Origin: Chloroflexota bacterium | Lineage (GTDB): Bacteria; Chloroflexota; Anaerolineae; Anaerolineales; DRMV01 | Assembly: GCA_013153335.1 (NCBI GenBank) | Contig: JAADEP010000041.1 | Span: forward strand, 1-10,474 | DNA: 10,474 nt | Direction of reading: 5' to 3' | Made by a program: the position numbers and the translations under genes | Shown here: positions 1-6,137 of the stretch, piece after piece | Layout: every line of letters starts with the position of its first letter | How positions within the stretch are numbered: position 1 is the first letter of the stretch | Notes under the pieces: model-generated | What the model was told of the DNA's origin: nothing | What the model saw: only the letters and a program-made list of their open reading frames with translations | Database searches by the model: none

Positions 1-768
1 GAAGCGTTCCACGAAGCCGTTGCTTTGGGGATGATAGACGGGCGAAAAGACCAACTCGGTCCCCGCCTGCAAGGCCAGACGGACCACACGGCCCAGGACA
101 TAGGGATGGGCCGTGCCGCCGCTGAAACAGCCTTCGTTGTCCACCTGCGTGTAGTGGGGCACGCCCAATTCAGCCCACACCTGGCCCAAAAAGGCTTCGG
201 CATCCATGGACCGCCGTCGGGCATAGGCGCGTCCCGTGGGATACCGGGAGACGACATCGATGGCGTTGAAGCAGGCCATCCGCTGCCCCCCTTTCAGGTA
301 GTGCGGCACGATGTCCACCTGGATGTGCGTCTGCGGTGCCGTGACCTTCAGGCGAGGGTAATGCACCTTAGGCTTTGGGTTGGGACGATAGGGCCGGGTC
401 ATCCCGGCCTCACGAATCACCCGTTCGATGGTAGCCACACTAGGCAAGGGGTGCAGGCCCTGCTCCCGCAAGCGCGTGCGAATGGCCGGACCGCCGATGT
501 ACTTCAACCCTTCGCCACGGGCAGCCTCGGCTTCCAACTGGCTCCGTGCGGCTCGAATGGCTTGCCGATGATGCGCTGGAAGTTGCCGGGCCAACCGCTT
601 GGGCCGGCGGGAGCGACTTTGCAGCCCGGCCCAGCCCTCTTGCCGGAAGCGGGCGCGCCACTTCCGCACCCACCGTTCGCTGCGCTTCAGTTTCATGGCC
701 ACTTCGTCAACCGTAAGCTCCGCCCGCAGCAAATGGATGGCCTGTTCACGTTCCGCCACCAGGGTCAT
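1..768 (-). CDS. IS transposase with rve/DDE integrase core, IS481-like, partial at the C-terminus
   Basis: The minus frame from ATG 768 is open for 256 codons to the window edge, so the last part of the protein is missing. Residues ~1-60 form a helix-turn-helix DNA-binding region (TVDEVAMKLKRSERWVRKW) followed by a basic stretch. A second helical region at ~90-125 resembles the HTH often found before rve domains. The catalytic core follows: D152 in HIQVDIV, D210 in QVDNEG and E254 in YHPQSNGFVERF, the classic DDE triad that cuts and joins IS ends. Spacing between D210 and E254 is 43 residues, against about 35 in ordinary IS481 and IS3 enzymes. GGGAGG at 775-780 lies 6 bases before the ATG and supports this start. 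Family assignment (IS481-like) rests on the motif style; ISL or another rve group is possible. No frameshift or stop is visible in the part present. Confidence 0.9.
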   Translation of the reverse strand, partial: MTLVAEREQAIHLLRAELTVDEVAMKLKRSERWVRKWRARFRQEGWAGLQSRSRRPKRLARQLPAHHRQAIRAARSQLEAEAARGEGLKYIGGPAIRTRLREQGLHPLPSVATIERVIREAGMTRPYRPNPKPKVHYPRLKVTAPQTHIQVDIVPHYLKGGQRMACFNAIDVVSRYPTGRAYARRRSMDAEAFLGQVWAELGVPHYTQVDNEGCFSGGTAHPYVLGRVVRLALQAGTELVFSPVYHPQSNGFVERF

Positions 769-798
769 GTCACGCCTCCCACATCCCAGGATACGGCC

Positions 799-827
799 AT
801 TAGACCCTATTTTCGGCACGATGTCTT
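799..827 (-). promoter_or_regulatory. Candidate promoter of the transposase gene
   Basis: On the minus strand, AAGACA (827-822, 4 of 6 matches to TTGACA) and TCTAAT (804-799, 5 of 6 matches to TATAAT) are separated by exactly 17 bases. Transcription would start near 792, giving a leader of about 24 bases with the GGGAGG ribosome site before ATG 768. The 17-bp repeats lie just upstream of the -35, where an activator or autoregulating transposase could bind. The assignment comes from consensus matching only. Confidence 0.45.
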
Positions 828-836
828 GAGGTATTA

Positions 837-853
837 CAACTACCGACTGTCTA
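837..853. repeat. 17-bp direct repeat, copy 1 (CAACTACCGACTGTCTA)
   Basis: This copy matches the one at 889-905 at 16 of 17 positions (C847 versus T899). It sits upstream of the transposase promoter and inside the AT-richer stretch 781-900 (about 46% GC by hand count, well below the flanking genes). It is likely a transposase-binding or subterminal site of the IS, by inference from position. Confidence 0.7.
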
Positions 854-888
854 GTTTGGTGAAGAAGGTAAAAGCTGGCCAATCCTGT

Positions 889-905
889 CAACTACCGATT
901 GTCTA
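889..905. repeat. 17-bp direct repeat, copy 2 (CAACTACCGATTGTCTA); likely near the IS end
   Basis: This is the second copy, same orientation, offset 52 bp from copy 1, close to five helical turns. It is the outermost AT-rich element before the GC-rich chromosomal leader of the next gene, so the IS end probably lies at or just beyond 905-909. The bases that follow are CTAA; IS481-type elements are known to favour CTAG-like targets. The other end of the element is outside the window, so the true terminal inverted repeat cannot be matched. Confidence 0.6.
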
Positions 906-908
906 CTA

Positions 909-960
909 ATGTGTTATCCTCTCCTCGTGGAACGCGTATCTCAGACCGAGGGGCCATTGC
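909..960 (+). promoter_or_regulatory. Leader of the SRAP operon; no convincing promoter
   Basis: This stretch lies between the putative IS end and the SRAP start codon. It holds the ribosome site GAGGGG (948-953) and a weak extended -10-like element, TGTTATCCT (912-920). No good -35 is found 16-18 bases upstream, where the IS repeat lies. If the -10 is real, its upstream half would be supplied by the insertion sequence. Confidence 0.25.
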
Positions 961-1668
961 ATGTGCACGCGTCTAACCCTTGCCACGTCGCCCGAGCGCC
1001 TACAAGCGGCCTTCCCCGAGTTTCGCATCCCGACCGGTTGGCGGCCGCGGTATAACCTCGCGCCCAATCAGCCTTTGCTCGTGGTTCCCAATGCTTCGCC
1101 TGAGCAGGCCACGTTTTATTTGTGGGGCTTTATCCCTCGCTGGGCCAAGCCCGACCCCCAAGGGCGCTATCGCTCTTTTATCAACGCACGCGCCGAAACC
1201 CTGTGGCAAAAGCCCACCTTCCGCAGTGCCGCGCGCTACCGCCGATGCCTCATCCTCGCGGATGGGTTCTATGAGTGGACGGGCCCCAAGGGCCAGCGAC
1301 AACCCTGGCGCTTCATCGTGGACCAGGGCGAACCTTTTGCGATCGCGGGCATTTGGGACCGATTGCTCACGCCCGACGGTTCGGAGTTGCTCACGTGCGC
1401 GTTGCTCACCACGGAGGCCAACGAGCGCGTGCGCCCCTTGCACCCGCGCATGCCCGTGATTCTGCCCCGCGAGGCCTTCGACCTGTGGCTCCGACCGGGT
1501 GAGCTCACTTATGACGAAGCCCGCCCGTGGCTCGCGCCGTTCCCGGCTGAGCGGATGCAGGGCTACCCTGTGACCCGTCGCGTGAACAACCCCCGTTACG
1601 ACGAGCCGGACGCCATTCGCCCCCTGCCCGACGAACGAGGACAAGCCCAACTGGAGCTAGGACCATGA
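961..1668 (+). CDS. SRAP domain protein, abasic-site DNA-protein crosslinker (YedK/HMCES family)
   Basis: The 235-residue protein is full length for the family. SRAP proteins use the N-terminal Cys2, exposed after Met removal, to form a thiazolidine crosslink with abasic sites in single-stranded DNA, shielding them at stalled forks; crosslink reversal uses conserved Glu and His. All key residues are visible: Cys2, the YNLAPNQ motif (31-37), N75 in FINARAET, E105 in DGFYEW and H161 in HPRMPVIL, with positions almost identical to E. coli YedK (N75, E105, H160). The C-terminal signature VNNPRYDEPDAIRPL is also present. GAGGGG at 948-953, 7 bases before ATG 961, fixes the start, which is essential because Cys must be residue 2. 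The stop overlaps the next gene by ATGA. Its upstream side abuts the putative IS end, so its native promoter may have been displaced. Confidence 0.95.
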   Translation: MCTRLTLATSPERLQAAFPEFRIPTGWRPRYNLAPNQPLLVVPNASPEQATFYLWGFIPRWAKPDPQGRYRSFINARAETLWQKPTFRSAARYRRCLILADGFYEWTGPKGQRQPWRFIVDQGEPFAIAGIWDRLLTPDGSELLTCALLTTEANERVRPLHPRMPVILPREAFDLWLRPGELTYDEARPWLAPFPAERMQGYPVTRRVNNPRYDEPDAIRPLPDERGQAQLELGP

Positions 1669-2321
1669 GCGCGCAAATCCCCGGGCAATGGGTGGACGTG
1701 CCGTATCACTTCACCTGGGTTCGCCACGGGGAATCGGTCGGCAACGCGCAAGCCTTGCGCCAGGGCCAAGGCGACCTGCCGCTCACCCAACGCGGCCGGG
1801 ACCAAATTCGAGCTTTGGCGCGGCAATGGCGTCAGCAGCAACGTACGTTTGACTACGTCCTCGCGAGCCCGTTGCGCCGCGCGGCCGAGTCCGCGCGGCT
1901 GCTCGTCGACGAACTCGGCCTGCCCGAGCCCGAATACGACCCCATGCTCATGGAACGGGACATCGGGCGCTGGACCCTACGTCCCCATGAAGACGTGCTC
2001 CGGGAGATGCCGTCCTTCCTCCCTTTGTATGCGCCCCTGGGCGAAACCGGCGAGAGCATTTGGGACTTATACGTACGCGCGGGCCGGGTATTGCAAAAGC
2101 TCATGCGACGCCCTCCGGCGCGGTATTTGATCGTCGCCCACGGTGGACTTATCAACATGATGCTGTACAATATCTTAGGGATTGCCCCGCAACCCAACTT
2201 CCTCGGTCCCCAATTCGTGCTCACCAACGCGGCTTACGTTGAGGTTGGGTACGATCCCGCGACCCACCGTTGGCTTTTTCTCGGCCTGGTGCAACCCATC
2301 CACACCCAAACCGCCTCGTGA
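1665..2321 (+). CDS. Histidine phosphatase family protein (phosphoglycerate mutase-like)
   Basis: The 218-residue protein belongs to the branch-1 histidine phosphatases, which transfer a phosphate through a phospho-histidine. The RHG motif is VRHGES, with the nucleophile H21. R71 in SPLRRA, the acid E97 in MERDIGRW and the second histidine H159 in VAHGG complete the usual phosphate pocket. The substrate cannot be read from sequence: relatives act on sugar phosphates, phosphoserine, alpha-ribazole phosphate or nucleotides. The start ATG overlaps the SRAP stop (ATGA), with GGAG 8 bases upstream inside the preceding gene, so translation is probably coupled. Obg follows after 14 bases. No signal peptide or membrane segment is seen, so the enzyme is cytoplasmic. 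Confidence 0.88.
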   Translation: MSAQIPGQWVDVPYHFTWVRHGESVGNAQALRQGQGDLPLTQRGRDQIRALARQWRQQQRTFDYVLASPLRRAAESARLLVDELGLPEPEYDPMLMERDIGRWTLRPHEDVLREMPSFLPLYAPLGETGESIWDLYVRAGRVLQKLMRRPPARYLIVAHGGLINMMLYNILGIAPQPNFLGPQFVLTNAAYVEVGYDPATHRWLFLGLVQPIHTQTAS

Positions 2322-2328
2322 GGAGGAG
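2321..2328 (+). promoter_or_regulatory. Strong ribosome binding site of obg
   Basis: AGGAGGAG lies 7 bases before ATG 2336 and overlaps the stop codon of the phosphatase gene. It sets the Obg start at 2336 rather than the in-frame ATG at 2270, which would add 22 residues with no Obg homology. Confidence 0.85.
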
Positions 2329-2335
2329 CGAACGC

Positions 2336-3631
2336 ATGCCCGATTTTGTGGATCAAGTGGAAATCTCGGTACGCGCGGGCAAAGGTGGCGACGGCATTGT
2401 CCACTTCCGGCGGGAAAAATACGTGCCCCGGGGCGGCCCGGACGGCGGTGACGGAGGCCGGGGTGGGGACGTCATTTTGGAAGTCGACCCCCACCTCAAC
2501 ACCCTGGCCTCATTTCGGCACCGTCGCAAGTTCGCGGCCCAACCGGGAGGCCGTGGCGGGCCGAACAACCAGACGGGCAAATCGGCCGAACCTCTTATCA
2601 TCCCCGTCCCGCCGGGCACGCTGGTGTATGACGCGGACACGGGCGAATTGCTGGGCGACCTGACCGAGCCCGGGCAGCGGCTCGTCGTAGCCCGGGGCGG
2701 ACGCGGAGGCCGCGGGAACGCGCGGTTCAAATCCGCCCGGTTTCAGACCCCGCGGCTGGCCGAAAAGGGCGAACCCGGCGAAGAGCGCCGCTTGCGTCTA
2801 GAGCTCAAACTCATCGCGGACGTCGGCTTGGTAGGCGTCCCGAACGCGGGGAAGTCGACCTTCTTGGCCAAAGTCACCGCGGCCAAACCCAAAATCGCCC
2901 CCTACCCCTTCACCACCCTCACGCCCAACCTGGGCGTCGTCCAGCTCGATGATGACGTATCCTTCGTCCTGGCCGACATCCCGGGCTTGATCGAAGGCGC
3001 GCATCGCGGGGTCGGCCTGGGCCATGACTTCTTGCGGCATATCCAGCGCACTCGGGTGCTGATCCACCTACTCGACGGACTCAGCCAGGATCCGGTAGCC
3101 GACTTCGACCAAATCAACGCGGAACTCGCGCTTTTCGACCCGAATTTGGCGCAGAAACCCCAGATCGTGGCCTTCAACAAAATGGACCTGCCCGAGGTCC
3201 GCGCGCGCTGGCCCCAAGTGCGGGACGCGATCCAGGCTCGTGGTTACGAAATTTACCCCATTTCCGCGTTAACCGGCGAGGGCGTATCGCGCGTACTCTG
3301 GCGTGCCTACGAGCTGCTCCAGGCCACCCCACCGCCCGAAGCCCAGACCGAAGACATCCCGGTCTACCGACCCGAGGCCGAAGACCCGCGCGCGTTCCGC
3401 ATTGAGCGCCTGCCCGAAGGCTTCCGGGTGCACTCCAAGGCCCTGGAGCGCGCGGCCGCTATGACATATTGGGAATATCCTCAAGCTGTGCGGCGTTTTC
3501 AACGCATCTTGGAAGCGTTGGGCGTCAAACAAGCCCTCCGCGAGGCCGGCATTCAAGACGGCGACACCGTGTTCATCGGCCCGTATGAGCTCGAATGGCG
3601 GGAGGACGTGGGCGTAGACGGCCAGGTCTAA
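2336..3631 (+). CDS. obg: Obg/CgtA GTPase with C-terminal OCT domain
   Basis: The 431-residue protein is an essential GTPase that binds the 50S subunit, supports late large-subunit assembly and responds to (p)ppGpp in studied bacteria. The glycine-rich Obg fold occupies ~1-158 (FVDQVEISVRAGKGGDG at its start, later GGRGGRGNARF). The G domain follows with G1 GVPNAGKS (167-174), the switch threonines of YPFTT (190-194), G3 DIPG (214-217), G4 NKMD (281-284) and G5 SAL (310-312). A C-terminal OCT domain (~350-421) begins AFRIERLPEGF and ends near GPYELEW; this domain is typical of Gram-positive, Thermus and Chloroflexota Obg and absent from E. coli ObgE. It is the last gene of the SRAP-phosphatase-obg run and ends 84 bases from the convergent rsmA. 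Confidence 0.97.
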   Translation: MPDFVDQVEISVRAGKGGDGIVHFRREKYVPRGGPDGGDGGRGGDVILEVDPHLNTLASFRHRRKFAAQPGGRGGPNNQTGKSAEPLIIPVPPGTLVYDADTGELLGDLTEPGQRLVVARGGRGGRGNARFKSARFQTPRLAEKGEPGEERRLRLELKLIADVGLVGVPNAGKSTFLAKVTAAKPKIAPYPFTTLTPNLGVVQLDDDVSFVLADIPGLIEGAHRGVGLGHDFLRHIQRTRVLIHLLDGLSQDPVADFDQINAELALFDPNLAQKPQIVAFNKMDLPEVRARWPQVRDAIQARGYEIYPISALTGEGVSRVLWRAYELLQATPPPEAQTEDIPVYRPEAEDPRAFRIERLPEGFRVHSKALERAAAMTYWEYPQAVRRFQRILEALGVKQALREAGIQDGDTVFIGPYELEWREDVGVDGQV

Positions 3632-3651
3632 ACCTTTGGCAGGCAGGATTG

Positions 3652-3705
3652 CCCCGCGGCGGGGTTGAACCCCGCGCGGTAGGTGCGCGTTCCCCTGGGG
3701 TGAAC
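3652..3705. terminator. GC-rich hairpins between convergent obg and rsmA; possible bidirectional terminator
   Basis: GCGGGG (3659-3664) pairs with CCCCGC (3670-3675) around a five-base loop. An upstream CCCCGC (3652-3657) could pair with the same GCGGGG, so two structures compete. A second short stem, GTTC-CCC with GGG-T-GAAC, lies at 3689-3705. No T-run follows in either direction, so this is not a standard intrinsic terminator. The placement between two converging operons still favours a role in transcript ends or in protecting 3' ends. Confidence 0.4.
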
Positions 3706-3715
3706 CCGGACGAAT

Positions 3716-4567
3716 TCAAGTAGAGGCTGGCCGCGATCCCGAAGCGTCCACAGCGGGCGGCGCGGTTTCGGTGAGCCGTTGCCAATCGGCCCAGGTGAGG
3801 GTTTCCGCGCGGCGGTTCGGGGCAATGCCCGCGCGCGCGAGCCATGCCTCGACCTCGGCCTTGGGCAGGCCAAGCCCGCGCGCGAGGGTGTTACGCAACT
3901 GCTTGCGCCGTTCGCGGAAGGCCGCGCGCGCGATACGCCAAAAGCGCGGGATCAGCTCGGGCGGGATGCGCGGGCGCTCGCGGCGGGTGAGCCGCACGAG
4001 GGCCGACTCGACCTTAGGCCGCGGGACAAACGCGCCCGGTGGCACGCGAAACAGAACCTCGGGCTGAGTATGCAGCTGGACGGCCAACGCGAGCAGACTA
4101 TCGGGCGGCTCCTGGGCCATGCGTTCCGCGACCTCGCGCTGCACCAACAGGACCATCCGCGCAGGCGGGGGTTGCGCGTCGAGCAGATGCCGGACGACCG
4201 CGCCGGTGATGTAGTACGGCAGGTTCGCGACCACTACATAAGGCCGGTGTCCGACCAAAGCGCCCACGTCTTGCTCGAGGATATCGCCGAACACCACCCG
4301 CACATTGGGGTGCTCGGCCATGAGCCCGCGCAGGGGCAACGCGAGGCGCTCATCCAGCTCGACCGCGATGACCTCGCCAGCACGACGAGCCAAACGCCGG
4401 GTGAGATCCCCCAAGCCCGGGCCGATCTCCAGCACCACATCGTCCGGACCGAGCTGGGCCGCATCCGCGATTTTGTCCAACGTGCCCTCACTGGCCAAAA
4501 AGTGCTGCCCCAGCCCCTTTTTGGGATACACGCCCCATTGGCGCAGACGGCGTCGCAGATCGCTCAT
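3716..4567 (-). CDS. rsmA: 16S rRNA (adenine1518/1519-N6)-dimethyltransferase RsmA/KsgA
   Basis: The 283-residue protein dimethylates two adjacent adenosines in helix 45 of 16S rRNA, a late 30S quality-control step whose loss gives kasugamycin resistance. The N-terminus has the family motif KKGLGQHFL (16-24). The SAM site is VLEIGPGLGDLT (45-56), followed by acidic residues E70 and D95 and the catalytic NLPYY (115-119). The C-terminal part carries FVPRPKVESALVRL (180-193), FRERRKQLRNTL (217-228) and RAETLTWADWQRL (253-265). The start ATG overlaps the hydrolase stop (ATGA), with GAGGGGG about 8 bases upstream. It is the last gene of the minus-strand run, and its tail (from ~270) is low-complexity Ala/Pro/Ser without family match. 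Confidence 0.96.
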   Translation of the reverse strand: MSDLRRRLRQWGVYPKKGLGQHFLASEGTLDKIADAAQLGPDDVVLEIGPGLGDLTRRLARRAGEVIAVELDERLALPLRGLMAEHPNVRVVFGDILEQDVGALVGHRPYVVVANLPYYITGAVVRHLLDAQPPPARMVLLVQREVAERMAQEPPDSLLALAVQLHTQPEVLFRVPPGAFVPRPKVESALVRLTRRERPRIPPELIPRFWRIARAAFRERRKQLRNTLARGLGLPKAEVEAWLARAGIAPNRRAETLTWADWQRLTETAPPAVDASGSRPAST

Positions 4568-5412
4568 CCCACATCCCCCTCGACCGCAGAAAGGGCTTCG
4601 CGCAAAAAGGTGGCCAAAAAGGCGTTGACCGCGTCCGCGTGCTCATAGTGGACCAGATGCCCGGCCTCGGGCACGGTGAACCGCTGGGTCAAGGGCACGA
4701 GCGAAGCCAAAACCTCCAGCTGGGCGAAGGGCACCACCGGGTCGGCTTCGCCCCACACCGCGGCCAGGGGCACGCGCCGCGAGGCCAGCGCTTGATAAAC
4801 CGGACGTTGGTCGTCGAGCATGCCCGCGCGCACGGTCTCGGCCAGCGCGCGCAAAAAGCCCGGGTCGGCCAGCTGCGCGAGGTAACGGCGCACATACGCC
4901 TCGTCCACCCGGCCTTGGAACTCTTGCCGGATGCCCCGGGCCATGCGCGCGGGGCCAAAGCGTTGCATCAACCAGGGCCCAACAACTGGCAGGCCAGTGA
5001 GGCGCACGGCCCAGGGTACCACCGCGCCCGTGACCACCGGCGCGATGAAGACCCCCGCGTAGCCGTGGCCTTGCGCCAACACCCCGGCCGCGATCGGGCC
5101 GCCCATGGAATACCCCACCCACGCCGCGACCGAGATGCCCAGCGCGGCCTCGAGCTCGATCACCTGCTGGACGAAGCGCGCTCGGGTGTAAGGCCCGCGC
5201 GGTTTGCCCGACGCGCCGCGTCCGTATAGATCCAGCGCCAGAACCCGAAGCCCGGCTTCGGCCAGCGCGGGCGCGGTCCGGTGCCACACAAAACTGGGCA
5301 CCGAAAACCCGTGGATGAGGCCGACCCAGGGCCCGGCCGCGTCCGGATTCCAGAGCTCGTAATACGTGATCCCTTCGCGCAGGGGGACCCAACCGCCGCA
5401 CGGCTTGGTCAT
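4564..5412 (-). CDS. Alpha/beta hydrolase fold protein
   Basis: The 282-residue protein has a complete alpha/beta hydrolase plan: oxyanion-loop HGF (34-36), the nucleophile elbow GYSMGG with Ser102, the acid Asp224 in GEADPVVP and the base His252 in GHLVHYE. A cap region (~125-200) lies between strands. The substrate is unknown; similar proteins include esterases, lipases, C-C bond hydrolases and haloperoxidase-like enzymes, and Ser as nucleophile argues against haloalkane dehalogenase. GGAGGAG at 5418-5424, 5 bases before ATG 5412, fixes the start. The same frame stays open upstream to 6186, but those 258 codons are a shadow of the permease gene. Both ends overlap neighbours by ATGA. No signal peptide is seen. 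Confidence 0.9.
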   Translation of the reverse strand: MTKPCGGWVPLREGITYYELWNPDAAGPWVGLIHGFSVPSFVWHRTAPALAEAGLRVLALDLYGRGASGKPRGPYTRARFVQQVIELEAALGISVAAWVGYSMGGPIAAGVLAQGHGYAGVFIAPVVTGAVVPWAVRLTGLPVVGPWLMQRFGPARMARGIRQEFQGRVDEAYVRRYLAQLADPGFLRALAETVRAGMLDDQRPVYQALASRRVPLAAVWGEADPVVPFAQLEVLASLVPLTQRFTVPEAGHLVHYEHADAVNAFLATFLREALSAVEGDVG

Positions 5413-6137
5413 GCTGGCTCCTCCGCCAATGTCGCGAGCAGCTCGGGCCGCGCCCAAACAAAAAGCGCGGCCAAGCTCAGCACCGAGGCCGCGAAAATCA
5501 TGGCCATGACCATGATCTGATAGCGCACCGCGATGAGGGGCGATACACCGGCCAAGATTTGACCGGTCATCATGCCGGGCAACGAGACCAACCCGACCGA
5601 CATCAGCGCGTTGATGACCGGGATCAGGGCCGCGCGCATCGCGGCCTCGCGCGCGGGTTCGTAGGACTGGCCGGTGCGCAGCTCCGCGTGCAAGCGTTCG
5701 AGGCCCAGGCTCAAGGTATTCATCGCGTTCGCGAAGATCATGCCGCCCAACGGGATCAGCACGCGCGGGTTGTACCACGGATCGGCTCGCAGCACGCCCT
5801 GGCTCACGAGGGCCAAGATCGTGCCCCCGACCACCACCAGCACCCCAAAGGCCTTGGGCAAAACCCGCATGCGTGCCTCCTGGGGCAGGGTGCGCAGGCC
5901 GATCCACGACGCGGCCGCCAACATCACGCTCAACACCAGCAAGATCACGCCGCCGTTGGGCGCGTCGAAAATATACTTGAGCCCAAAGCCGATGAGCACC
6001 AAGCGGACCACCATGCCCACCATAGCCCGACCGGCTTGGACCCAATCCAAACCCCAACGATAGAGCACCCACAGCACCAAAAGCACCGGGGGCACGAGCC
6101 AAAGCAGATGATGCCATGCGATGAGGGTGGCGTTCAT
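5409..6137 (-). CDS. FetB-like (UPF0014/YbbM) ABC transporter permease
   Basis: The 242-residue membrane protein matches the UPF0014/FetB family, whose E. coli member works with the ATPase FetA in iron export. About seven hydrophobic segments are seen near 10-30, 38-57, 62-80, 95-115, 123-142, 170-195 and 205-228. Family signatures are GMIFANAMNTLSLGLERL (132-149) and SLPGMMTGQILAGVSPLI (185-202). Length is a little short of the usual ~255-260. No FetA-like ATPase gene is adjacent on either side, so the partner must be elsewhere or the protein acts differently. The start overlaps the esterase stop by ATGA, with only a weak AAGG-type ribosome site, which suggests translation by coupling. Iron as substrate is inferred from the family. 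Confidence 0.9.
   Translation of the reverse strand: MNATLIAWHHLLWLVPPVLLVLWVLYRWGLDWVQAGRAMVGMVVRLVLIGFGLKYIFDAPNGGVILLVLSVMLAAASWIGLRTLPQEARMRVLPKAFGVLVVVGGTILALVSQGVLRADPWYNPRVLIPLGGMIFANAMNTLSLGLERLHAELRTGQSYEPAREAAMRAALIPVINALMSVGLVSLPGMMTGQILAGVSPLIAVRYQIMVMAMIFAASVLSLAALFVWARPELLATLAEEPA

Noticed and set aside
837..905. The two 17-bp repeats as the start of a CRISPR array
   Set aside because: There are only two copies, shorter than typical CRISPR repeats, with a single 35-base gap, and no cas genes nearby.
25..909. A 294-codon open frame on the plus strand across the left end
   Set aside because: It is antisense to the transposase, which has HTH and DDE motifs, a ribosome site and a promoter. 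The plus-strand product has no recognisable domain.
2270..2335. An upstream ATG extending Obg by 22 residues
   Set aside because: The extension lies inside the phosphatase gene, has no Obg similarity, and the strong AGGAGGAG site points to ATG 2336.
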